Assembly: GCF_000003815.2 (NCBI RefSeq)
Contig: NC_049987.1
Coordinates: 16,758,564-16,822,563, forward strand
Direction: 5' to 3'
Length of the DNA stretch: 64,000 nucleotides
Source of the DNA: Branchiostoma floridae
Lineage: Eukaryota; Chordata; Leptocardii; Amphioxiformes; Branchiostomatidae
Part shown: piece after piece, positions 35,601 through 45,300 of the stretch
Layout of the letters: each line of letters opens with the position of its first letter
How positions within the stretch are numbered: position 1 is the first letter of the stretch
Notes under the pieces: model-generated
What the model saw: the letters and a program-made list of their open reading frames with translations, nothing else
The model's database searches: none
Told to the model about the DNA's origin: nothing
Position numbers and translations under genes: made by a program

Positions 35601-38600
35601 AGTTCGGACACTTTTCTGGATCCTTGTAGTCCTCAAAGGAGGGGAGGTCAAAGGGCATAGATGGTGGTTCATACTGGTCCTTAAAATATACAAGATTTCA
35701 TCAACAAGAGGCTGTGTTGTATAAACATAATACACTGTAAATGCAGACATGTTCAGGGAGAAAAAAATGTTGAGACCAAAATATTACTATGAATTCACTT
35801 ACTTTCGCAGGTATTTAATTACAGCAAGGAAGTTTTTATGTGGGTGAAGCCACACATTTAGTATTCTCTACAGATATTCCACCCGACCAATCAAAACTCA
35901 GAAAAAATGGAACCTGTAGCATGCAGTCCACGTTTCCAGCTTTTTGATTGGCTAACATTCTGACTGTCTGGTGGATACGTCAGGGGTAAACCTATCAACG
36001 CACAGGTCACAAAATGGCACTCAGCAGCGCAGTATCACAAAAAGTAGGGGTATTGGACGTTGGGTAGAACCGGTTACGGGGCCGAAAAACGTTGAAAATG
36101 CAGCAAGTTCAGAGCATCTAATCGGCTAAATAACAACATAAAAATGCCCCACAAAAAATATTCTAGTATTCTGTCCAAGTTTTAGTGAAATACCTTCAAT
36201 TATAAGCGAGAAAAATAGCCAGCGGAAGCTCGCGGGTTTTTTCAAGCAACGCAATACATTTGTATACCTGTTAAAACGTGCGCTCGTAACATGTTGTAGC
36301 ACTGGCTCAATGGGATTATTCACACGTGGTAAACCAACGCTCCGGGATCGAATCCGTGGACAGACAATGTTTTTTTAATTTTTTTTTCTTTTTGCTGCAT
36401 TTTCACGAAAATGTTGCCTTTCTTGTTGCTTCTTTTCCTGCGATTTTTGCTTTCTTTTCCCTTCGCCCACATCCTGCATTTTTTTTCAAAAATGTTGCCT
36501 TTCTAGTTGCAATATTTTCTTAGTTAGTTCATAGTCAAAACAATTTTGTAGTACGGCTGGTACACCTTTATCCAAGGGTGATTTACAAAATGTACATGTA
36601 TAACGTTATCCGTTGTTTGTAAAAAAAATAAAAGCGTATTTAGGGATATGACATGGACGGACGGTGGTTTCAAATCGGAACGTTTTGAAAATAGATTGCA
36701 AATTTTAAACCACATTTCGCAGACTGGATACATGTAAATGTGCTGTTTTTAAAGACAATGGATAAAGGTGAACTAGCACCATCCATGTTGGTTTATGTGG
36801 TATTAAGTTAGACTTACACCCCTATGTTACGTTGGTTCCGTCCGATAGTTAGTCCGACCACCGACTCCTACTGTACGCCATGTTGGAATAAAGCTCCTCA
36901 AGTTAGTTGCACTTGTGTCGCCCGTGAGTCACTCCCTTTAGCGGTCCTTGTACCTTACTGGCGTAGTGTTACAGTAAATATACACTACATTTTGTACTTT
37001 GGAAACATAGATTTGCAGTGTTCATCGACTTTAATTTCTTACCTCTGGTAGATCAATCAGCTCCTGAACATTCGAGGACTGGAAAGACCCAAAATCCCTT
37101 CTTCCACCTACAAATTGTAAGCATACGTCTCGCGTAAATAGTAGGTAGCTGTTACAGGCAATGAAAAGATTGAAAAGTGCTTCCAGAATGTTTATTTAAT
37201 TAACGCTGTGGCTATTGACACACTCAGTGTGCCAATAGCCAAACAGGCTATTGACACACCGAGATGCCAACCAGCCAATCAGAGCTTGTAACATGCCTTT
37301 CCGGCAATATTTTACACAAGCAATAGTTGATTAGACATTGTTCGGAAGATTAGACATTGGAGATCATTGGAATCTTGGAATCTTGGAATGAACAGACGTA
37401 TTCAAGTTATGCCCTACATCTGGATACCTCAGTACAGCCATCATCGTGTATGTATGACGTAGCGTAGTGGATAGAGCGTTGACCCGGGAATACATGATAC
37501 CTGCTCCGACCCGGTTCGAGTCCACGCCGGAGTTTTTTTAATTTTTTTTTTTTCTTGTCCCCTTTTAAACATCCATTTGATATAAGAATATTTTATATAT
37601 AAACAACTTTTAAAGTTTCTGTTAACATTAAATATAAACCAAAAATAACACTGACCACAAAACATGTCATAATTTTCGGCCGTGTGGTTCCGGCGCTATC
37701 GGCAGCGACTCGGAAGAATATTTCTTTCACATTAAAAATAATGGAGGTAAAACAACAACTATAACTTCGCTTCCTTAGTGAGGCAAGTATACCGAAGTCA
37801 CGGGCTCCGCACTGGGCGCCCAGTGCGGAACTCGTGGAGAAAATGGCGTCGGCACTCGGGGCCAAGTGCGGAAGAAAGTTCCGCACAGGAATTCCAGTGC
37901 GGAACGGCTTTATTACAGTGCCGAAGAGCCGTCAGCACTAAAATTCCAGAGCTGAACCTTGTTTCTGCACTCATTTCCCAGTGCTGAAGTCCGTTCAGCA
38001 CTCGGTTTCCAGTGCCGATCTCCGCTCAGCACTCGGTTTCCAGTGCGGAGGTCATTCGGCACTGGATAACCGAGTGCCGATCTACCTAAGTCACGGGTTC
38101 CGCTCTAGGTTTTCCAGTGCTCGGTGACTTTTCGGCACTAGAAGCCGAGTGCTAAGATCAGTTCGGCACTGGAAGCCGAGTGCTATGATATCATTTCATG
38201 ATCTTTCAGCACTGTTTAGCGATGGTAGTTCTGTTTTGAAATAATGTTCTTCATTGTATCACTTGAATAGTATGTACGTTCGGAGTTTGCTTTCACAGTT
38301 GCGCCATGTTATCATTATCTTTACCTTGAATATTGGTTAGAAAGCTCGGAAAATAAATGCCACTCAGACGCTCTGCGTCTCACCACTGGACACCTAGTGC
38401 GGACGTAACTTCGGCACAGTGAGACTTCTAGTGCGGAAGGCCCCTTCCGCACTAGACACCGAGTGCTGAGAGAGGAACCCGTGACTTCGGTAGTTTTGCC
38501 TTAGTGATATAAGTTTTGAGGCCGAAAATCTCCAATACGGCAGGAATTCGTCGGTAAACACAGCTGAAAACGTGTTCCTAACCGATTCAACATGGCTGCC

Positions 38601-39376
38601 ATGATCACATGCGGTGACAGTAAAACTAGCACCCTATATGATAGCAGATTCCGATGTTTAAAATTGTGCCGTAAACACGTGAAAAAGATCGTATTTTAGG
38701 TTGATAATGGACACAGGATGCCATTTGTATTTTTCAGAGTGTTGATTGTCAAATATAATCGTAAGATTTCCTCATTTTAGTGGTTTCTATCACTGGGTGT
38801 GTCAATAGCCTAACAGGCTATCGACACACTCAGTGTGCCAATAGCCTAAACAGGCTATCGACACACTCAGTGTGTCAATAGCCTGTTAGGCTATTGACAC
38901 ACTGGGTGTGTCAATAGCCTCGCTCTTTAATTAAAGTAGCAGGCCAAGAAAAATACCAAGAGAAATGGCAGGAAAATGCTCATTTGAACACAAAGTAACG
39001 CTAACGGCTACTTAATCATACAAGTGATATATGATGTCATGGCTCTTGATATTGTTATAAGTTTACATAACTGCTTGTTGTATTTTACACGAAAAACTTT
39101 ATTAAAACACAACACCACATATATACAGTTTACCACGCCCCCCTCCCCATGCGCCAGTCACCCCCTCACCTATATCAAGGAGGTTATATCCTCCTTGCCT
39201 ATATTAAATGATAAAGACGATGGCAACAAAATCACAGGAGCACAATTGAAGAGACGTTTTCAGAATGCTTAGTTTTTGCTTGTAAGCTGTCCACATTGGC
39301 TAACATTTACAGACGCTGCCCGCTCTGACCGGCAGACGACAGAGAGAAAATATTCGTACATACCTCTCTCAGCCAT
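29680..39376 (-). CDS. Aminotransferase class V, isopenicillin N epimerase / L-cysteine desulfhydrase-like, complete
   Basis: PLP-dependent fold-type I enzyme; substrate unknown (related proteins are annotated isopenicillin N epimerase-like or L-cysteine desulfhydrase-like). Twelve exons, high to low: 39376-39364, 37107-37043, 35679-35563, 35371-35303, 34784-34685, 33885-33674, 32886-32765, 32282-32223, 31607-31444, 30926-30759, 30213-30104, 29802-29680; all junctions GT..AG with matching phase; 440 residues. Landmarks: LNHGAFGAALKDALD (substrate end), ALVTNASTGTNAVI (cofactor phosphate loop), VLIDGAHALGALPI (Asp and His at the pyridine ring), VTNAHKWFCCPKG (Schiff-base lysine), all present, so catalysis looks intact. 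No signal peptide. The 3' splice site of exon 7 lies in a triplicated 96-bp repeat. Introns are full of MITEs and SINEs. The start exon carries only MAER. Confidence 0.92.
30474..30720 (+). mobile_element. tRNA-derived SINE
   Basis: A-box-like GGTGCAATGCGGGTAGAGTG and B-box-like GAGTTTGATCCCCGGG start the element. The 3' part (AGCTGTGTGGCCCAAAGGCTA, GACATGGGCGCCACC) recurs in degraded form at 61255-61335, showing a family. Sits in the intron between exons 10 and 11 of the PLP-enzyme gene. Confidence 0.65.
31727..32078. mobile_element. hAT-type MITE, CAGGGCTCGAAAT termini
   Basis: Starts CAGGGCTCGAAAT and ends ATTTCGAGCCCTG; CAATG flanks both sides. Inside, GTGCACCCAA and its complement recur about ten times, so the strand can fold on itself. 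CAGGG ends are typical of hAT-derived MITEs, though these usually show 8-bp duplications and only 5 bp match here. In intron 8 of the PLP-enzyme gene. Confidence 0.75.
32809..33096. repeat. 96-bp tandem triplication containing an exon start and its 3' splice site
   Basis: Three units at 32809-32904, 32905-33000 and 33001-33096. On the minus strand each holds TGATTGTTCCAG followed by 78 nt of PLP-enzyme exon 7. Units 2 and 3 are nearly identical to each other and differ from unit 1 at a few sites (VLDH for VFDH). Unit 1 runs into the intact rest of exon 7 (PYINPLKEIID); units 2 and 3 reach TTCATGTGA, an in-frame stop. Confidence 0.93.
34303..34497. mobile_element. Fold-back element with ~85-bp inverted arms
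   Basis: Left arm begins TAAAGCCCCCTTTACAAATC and the right arm is its near-perfect complement, ending GATTTGTAAAGGGGGCTTA. Nearly the whole 195 bp can form one hairpin with a short loop at ~34395-34410. No coding capacity. In intron 5 of the PLP-enzyme gene. Confidence 0.85.
34500..34628 (-). mobile_element. tRNA-derived SINE fragment, minus orientation
   Basis: On the minus strand GAGCGATCATAGTCTAGTG (A box) is followed by GAGTTTGATCCTAGC (B box). Adjoins the fold-back element at 34303-34497. Confidence 0.55.
34988..35216. mobile_element. MITE, TACTGTAAA-TGCAGAATGTTCGC family
   Basis: Starts TACTGTAAAATGCAGAATG and ends ACTTAAATGCATTAACAGTA, with inner inverted blocks TTCGCGGTTTT / GCGAACTTAAAACCAC. 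A second copy is at 60250-60445, and a partial one may be at 35740-35770. Confidence 0.75.
36295..36375 (+). mobile_element. tRNA-derived SINE head
   Basis: A-box-like TGGCTCAATGGG and B-box GGGATCGAATCC are 36 bases apart, followed by TTTTTTAATTTTTTTTTC. A second, similar module with the same T-rich tail is at 37445-37552 in the same intron. Confidence 0.55.
37205..37262. repeat. Palindromic repeat, GGCTATTGACACAC units
   Basis: Two inverted and direct copies of GCTATTGACACACTCAGTG / CACTGAGTGTGTCAATAGC. The same unit is tandemly repeated at 38793-38920. Confidence 0.75.
37445..37552 (+). mobile_element. tRNA-derived SINE
   Basis: GTAGCGTAGTGGATAGAGCG (A box) and GGTTCGAGTCC (perfect B-box consensus) are 42 bases apart and followed by a T-rich tail. 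It resembles a full tRNA 5' part, but the anticodon arm does not fold cleanly, so it is not called a tRNA gene. Confidence 0.6.
37782..38498. mobile_element. 717-bp non-autonomous transposon with exact 9-bp target duplication
   Basis: CCTTAGTGA flanks both ends (37773-37781 and 38499-38507). The termini GGCAAGTATACCGAAGTCAC and, on the other strand, CAAAACTACCGAAGTCACGG are inverted repeats. Inside, the motif CGGCACTGGxxxCCGAGTGC recurs at least ten times in alternating orientation. It is G+C-rich against an A+T-rich intron. No transposase. Confidence 0.8.
38793..38920. repeat. Tandem palindromic satellite
   Basis: GTGTGTCAATAGCCTxxCAGGCTATCGACACAC units repeat about three times, every unit being itself a palindrome and adjacent units joined by CTCAGTGTG. 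Shares the unit of 37205-37262, 1.6 kb away in the same intron. Confidence 0.85.
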
Positions 39377-39776
39377 ATTTCTTCGCTCAGTAGTGCAACA
39401 GTGACCTCTAGCGGAATTGATAAAAACTACAGTATTGACGAACGCTTTACTTTACAGCGACGTTCGTTGATATCGGATATTCTAACAAAATTGTTCTGTT
39501 TGCTTTCTTTTGTTTGATGCTGATTGGTTTAAAGTAATTCAAGATAACCAACAAAGTATCAAATCACATGATCAAATTTGAACCAATCTCATGATCAGCA
39601 TCTTACCAGTGGTCTTCAGCAACCGATAACGTTATAAAGTGTACTTAGATACGCTCCGTAGTCATCCAGTCCGAGATTGGAAATGATTTACTGACATTTC
39701 TTCTTCCTCTTCTTAGTCTATCTTGTCCGAGATATGAGTCGTATCTGCGGAGTTCCATTCACAATTTTTTTTTAAA

Positions 39777-39838
39777 GGGGCTGGTAGATGCATGTGCTAT
39801 TTAACCACAGTTCTTGGAAGTTTCTCTCTCTCTCAGTA

Positions 39839-39872
<34 letters not shown>

Positions 39873-40085
39873 TGTGTGTGTGTGGTGTGTGTGTGTGTGG
39901 TGTGTGTGTGTGTGTGTGTATGTGTGTATGTGTGTGGTGTGTGTGTGTGTGCGTGTGTGTGTGTGTGTGTCTGCGTATGTGTGTGGGTGTGTGGGTATGT
40001 GTTGAAAGGGGCTGGTAGATGCATGTGCCAAACCACAGTTCTTGGAAGTTTCTCTCTCTCTCTGTATGTGTGTGTGTGTGTGTGG
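39777..40085. repeat. Microsatellite (GT)n within a duplicated unit
   Basis: (GT)n with interruptions at 39836-39995. The preceding block GGGGCTGGTAGATGCATGTG ... CTTGGAAGTTTCTCTCTCTC at 39777 is repeated at 40008, again followed by (GT)n, so a ~230-bp unit has been duplicated. Confidence 0.9.
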
Positions 40086-40589
40086 TCATTTGTGGGCCTC
40101 CTCGTGGTTCAATTTTGTACTACATCGGACTTTCCAGTTTGTGTATTTTCTGACATGGTTTTTCTATCCTGGTGGTCATGCTTAATAAAGGGAATCCTGT
40201 ATATTGTACATTTTATCATTTAAGAACTAGAGTTCCACGAACACATACCTTTGCCAAATAAACCAGGTTTGTTATGTAGCATGATGTCTGAACACATAAA
40301 TGTGCTACTCATTATATTTTGTCTTATATGCCTGGAGTTGGTTCATAACATTTTGCCATTGCTTATACAAATTAGATCCCTATTTACATACTAATATTAA
40401 ATTGTATCAAGCATCACTTAAGCTGTCAGCATACCAAAAATCATGATGATCCATTCAATCCCTTCTTGACTTATTATCTTTCAAAGTAGGAAACTAAACC
40501 GGCTCCTGCAGTTCAAGAAAAGATGTTAGCGGACCCAAACATACACCTCTTACTCTCTGCCATCTTTCTCAGTTACATATGTGACAACT

Positions 40590-41260
40590 CTGAAAGTCCT
40601 ATCACGGAATACAGTGGATTTATCGACTTTCCTCATTAATTATGCAAATTAGCTGTTAATTTGCATAACTGGTATCTCATTATGTAACGTTTTACTTAGG
40701 CTATCAACATACCAAAAATCATGACGATCCGTCAGCACGTTCATATTTCCATTAATTATGCAAATGAGATCATCATCTGCATAATTAATTTGTACTGATA
40801 TTTCTGTCTTTCTCAGCTGCACATGTGACAAGTTTGAAAGTCCTATAAAGGAATGCAGTGGATTTACACATTTTCCTAATTAATTATGCAAATTAGCTGT
40901 TGATTTGCATGATTAGAATTCCATCATGTAAGTCTTCCCTTTGGCTATCTACATACCAAAAACCATGACGATCCATCAATGCGTTTATATTTTCTCATTA
41001 ATTATGCAAATGAGGTCATCATTTGCATAATTAACATGCATTGACATTTCTCTCTTTCTCATCTATACATGTGACAAGTTTGAAAGTCCTATCATGAAAT
41101 GCAGTGGATTTATAAAATTTCCTCATTAATTATGTAAATTAGTTCCTGATTTGCATAATTAGTATTTCATAATGTACATTGTTACTTGGGCTATCTACAT
41201 ACCAAAAATCGTGATGATTCATCAACACGTTCTCGAGTTATTCTCGTCCAAAGTTTCAAA
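40590..41260. repeat. Degenerate ~245-bp tandem array rich in ATTAATTATGCAAAT
   Basis: The blocks ATACCAAAAATCATGAxGATCC, TTCCTCATTAATTATGCAAAT and GTGACAAGTTTGAAAGTCC recur at ~40712, 40958 and 41202 (and earlier at 40433). Each unit has ATGCAAAT in both orientations. A related array lies at 48500-49310. Confidence 0.75.
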
Positions 41261-41264
41261 GGAA

Positions 41265-41585
41265 ATCGGCGACTGCAGTTCCAAACAAGCCGCTAGGGGG
41301 TCCAAACTTATAGTAATTACTCTCTGCCTCAAGGGCTATCTACCACTCAAAAATCATAACCACAGCATGTCCAGAACACGAGATATCAAATATTGAGGTT
41401 CTGCTGCAGTACCTTAGCGAGCCGCTAGGGGGCCCATTATCGAACTTGACCTTCGTTTTCCCGACCCCTATCCACCTACCAAATATCATCGGGATCCATC
41501 CAAGGCTTCTCGAGTTATACTGTTAACACACAGACACACAGACTCACAAGCCTAAAACATAACCTTAGCCATTCTGGCAAAGGTA
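41265..41585 (+). repeat. Interspersed repeat (family copy at 9.64 kb)
   Basis: Same ordered blocks as 9640-9965 (CTGCAGTTCCAAACAAGCCG, CATGTCCAGAACACGAG, TTGACCTTCGTTTTC, ACACACAGACACACAGACTC). Follows directly on the preceding tandem array, so the two may belong to one element. Confidence 0.6.
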
Positions 41586-42360
41586 ATAATAAAAGGGTAT
41601 AACTTGAACGTTCATACTAGTATACTATGCAAGCAACAATAAGCCCACACTCATATCACTAATGTCTCCACATGTTTTATTGATACTTGAAAGAAATTGA
41701 AACAAATCCAGATTACACACCGAAAGCGTTTTTCCACCCAGCATCACAAAACTGCAATGTATTTTAACTGCTGCTCTAATACATGGCATTAACATTAATT
41801 ATACATGCTCCTTAGTAAACGAACATCAAGTAGAGATCAAAGTGTTGAAATTCAACATACTATTTTTACTGCAGACGTACTCCAAAATCCCAAACATTTG
41901 TAACAATACCTCACACTTAACACATGCACTGTTCAAATAATGTCACCCATTGGACTTCAAAGAGAGGGTATCGAACACACACCTAAAACAACGTCAATTT
42001 TTACCCAAGGTAAGTGAAAAATGAAGTTGACAAACAAGTTTTCAGAGCTTGCAAAGGTCATTTTCAAGATCAACTTGATATTTCATAACATCGCCCCAAT
42101 TAAAGTTTGTTTAATAGTCGTAGGCGGGGTAATAGTTGTAGGCGGGGTGATTCTCAAAATATTGCTGCTGCATATGCATGATGCTACTGCTGCCAAGTTC
42201 AAAGTCAATAACAAGCTGGATTGAAAAAAAATATGCTGAGCCTCTCTTACAAGCTGAAGTCATCAGAATCATCTGCGAGTCATCTTGATCGAGCCGAAAA
42301 CCTGTATCACATTCATTACTATCATATTGGGTGTGCTAACCTGTGTCCAGTCCATGAAAC

Positions 42361-45300
42361 CTAAGTTTCCACTGGGTTCTTACATTTTTCTTCAGCCACC
42401 TCCATTCGGCGTTTGCTAGAGCCAAAAGAAACATTATTTGGAAAACATTGCAAAAATTGTTATGCTATATGTTTGGATTTGTCAAAGTTTTAATCAGAAG
42501 GCCAACCAGTGTGTCATACAGGCGACGACGAGGAAGAAAAGATAAAGCTATTTTAAGGGCACAATCCGCCGTACGTGCAAATACGTGCTGTCTACGTGCC
42601 AAAACGTGTACAACCTTTTGGGATCCGTAAGTGGTAAGTACCGCCTCCGTACGAACTTTTGGAGCACGCAGACACGCCTTAGAACTGTACGTGCAGGCAA
42701 AACTTTGTGTGCCATTGGGCTGCGGATTCGCCCCCCGTACGTGCACGTGCCAGTACGGGCTACGCGCCTGCCATGTACAGCCTGAACGTTTCAGAAATAC
42801 GTGGCGGACGTGGCCTCCCCAAAACAACGTACGGGCAAATTGCACGTACGGCGGGTTGTGCCCTTAGGTGATTTGACAAATGGTATCAGGCATGATCTGT
42901 TTCCCTACATTGGCCAAACTAATATTTCCGAATTCCGTATGTTCGCCGTCGTTAAAGCAGTCTACTGACCTAGATTGAACAAATCTCAATATTGAAAAAC
43001 TCTTGAACTTTTGTTCAATCTATGCCATATAAAATACCTGAATCACAACCCGGCTCACCTTAGTTCTGCTTCCTCACACAGACTGTTCGTGGTTTTACGT
43101 GCCTTCCACAGAGTACTCCAAATGAGAACGAAGTGTGTGCGAGCTAACACAATCACCACAGCGAGGCCTATGTCCATTGGCACTGTAAGAGAAACAGTGA
43201 TTGAGTGGTGATCGTTGAATACCGTCTGAATGATATTCATACACTCATGTAAGTGGAAGAACAAAAAAGATCGGAAGGAGAGCTTTCAAAACAGTCCAAT
43301 TGTTTCCTGAACCATGCAAACCACATTCTGGATCAATGAGTGAATGACTCGAATCATTTCATGCTGATCAGCAAACAGCAGGAAGATAATAATATTTAAC
43401 TCCATATACCACATGTATAGATGAAATATATTGTTTTTGTTGCGTTTCGATTGACATTGATTGGCCAAATGACCTTGGATTTGGCAATTTTGGCATTCAT
43501 CTCTTCAAAATGGTTCAAATTCGGGGCCAAAAAGACCAAAAATGGGTATTCCGGAAGAGTCCATTATTGAACGGGGTTTTAAAGAAATCCATTATAAACA
43601 AAGTTCAATTTTTAATGGAGATGCTTTTGGAATCGTCCATCATCCACGGGGTTCCTAAGGAAGAGTTGATTCCTTCAAAGGAGGTCAAAATGGAAAAGAT
43701 GCATTGGAATGGAATGACTATGCAATATATACATGTAACGCTAGTTCACTTTAGCGCAGAACGTATTTTGAAATGTTTCATTTTTGCCGAGGGGTGATTT
43801 TGGAACAGCCCATGTTTGATTGTCTTGATTGGGGAGTGAAATGCGCTGTGTTTGTTTGCAACTGTACTATGTGGCCTTTCTAGTTTGCATTTTTTTCGAC
43901 TGTAAGCACTGTACACAAACAATCATATCAAGGATACATACTGTTGTGTTTGTTCTCAATTTTTGTTTAAGCTTGAAGCCGCGAAATGACCAAATCGATG
44001 AAACTGCTCTTCACAGACATTTAGGCCGAAATATCAAGGTCTGCCTACCTTTCTGAACTGCAAAGAAGTTAACAGGGATGCCACTGCCCACTCCGAGAAA
44101 CAGAGTCACGATCAGGATGTTAAAAATCCGGTTCGACGTAACTTTAGCAAACTTCCATTCTGTTTGAGAAAACAAAAAGCACCATGTACATCAGACCGGC
44201 TGTTATAGATTTTTGTCATAATTTTAACGGAGAACCGTAGGGAAATTACTGGAAATTGAAGTCAGTAGCACGCGAAAGTTGATTTTTCATTACTTTTGTT
44301 CACTTGTAAATTTGTTAATGAATAGGTATAGAACTATAAATGTGGGATTGAAATGAAATGTAAACTTTTGTACTGGTAACTATAGAATGACCTTTTACAT
44401 CAAATATGGTTCTGACAAAAAAAGATAATACGCCATGACTCTTACCAAGGAGGTTGCTCTTATTCTTAACGACGCGCAAGTGAACAAAGAACAAAGCCAC
44501 AGCAAGCACTGTTCCAGCGATGGTACATCCAGCCTCGGCAGCAGCAAACGTGGTAGCACGGCAGTCACAGAAGTCTGTTGGTTCTGAAAGAAAGGCTTCA
44601 ATTATATCTAAAGGTCTTCACGCCATCAATTCTTGATTAACGTTACATGTACATTCAGCCATACTATAAACTGTAGACATATCATGATGACACTACGATG
44701 ACATAATACTTCGAGCTCCTTTTTGTCTCCCTACCCAGGCAACTGAACAGCAGCGAAAACACCACATTGACAAAGACGATAGCATTCCAGACAGTATGAG
44801 AGTGTTAATAACATAGTCACAAGACAACTAACCTCGAAACACAATGACCTGCTGGACCTCCACAGTGCGTGAAGAGTTGTCATATGTGTCATCGGCAGTG
44901 GCAGCCGGGATGTAGGACACGAACGTCACCATAACAGTATTGTCGACGTCTTCCAGAAATGTGAAGGTACTGATGACAGTCCAGTGCCCATCCTGGTCCA
45001 TCAGTGTTGCCTCTAACGCTGAATTGTTGAGTGGCTCCTTTCCGTTCAGTCTCCAGGAGTTTTGACTCGGGAGGTGGCTGCCGGAGACTATAGCCGTGAG
45101 TGTCACCGGTGTTCCCTTCCCTACCACCATATTCTCTGTGTAGCCCCGGATCTGGTAGTCTGGGATTACACAGGTTCGTATACATTTGCTTTTATGTCTT
45201 TACAGGTCGCATTGAATAATCTTCGATCTAGATTTTATCAGAAGCTCCCTTATGATAAAATCTTGATGGTTGTTAGAAAATATCATTTCATCGTCGCCGA

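Larger units (their letters stand above)
39377..42360. other. Intergenic region between the PLP enzyme and the minus-strand Ig gene
   Basis: Contains the PLP-enzyme promoter (39377 on), a duplicated (GT)n block, an array of ATTAATTATGCAAAT repeats and a dispersed repeat. TTTATT at 41676-41681 would serve as AATAAA for the Ig gene. No exon seen. Confidence 0.5.

Noticed and set aside
37445-37520. Possible tRNA gene
   Set aside because: A and B boxes are good but I could not form a full cloverleaf with a proper acceptor stem; a SINE head is the better reading.
39772-40223. Open frames rich in Cys-Val or His-Thr
   Set aside because: They are translations of the (GT)n microsatellite.
43510-43797. 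95-codon plus-strand frame inside an intron of the minus Ig gene
   Set aside because: Composed of loosely repeated ATCCATTAT/GTCCATCATC stretches, no recognisable domain and no splice context; left out as non-coding.
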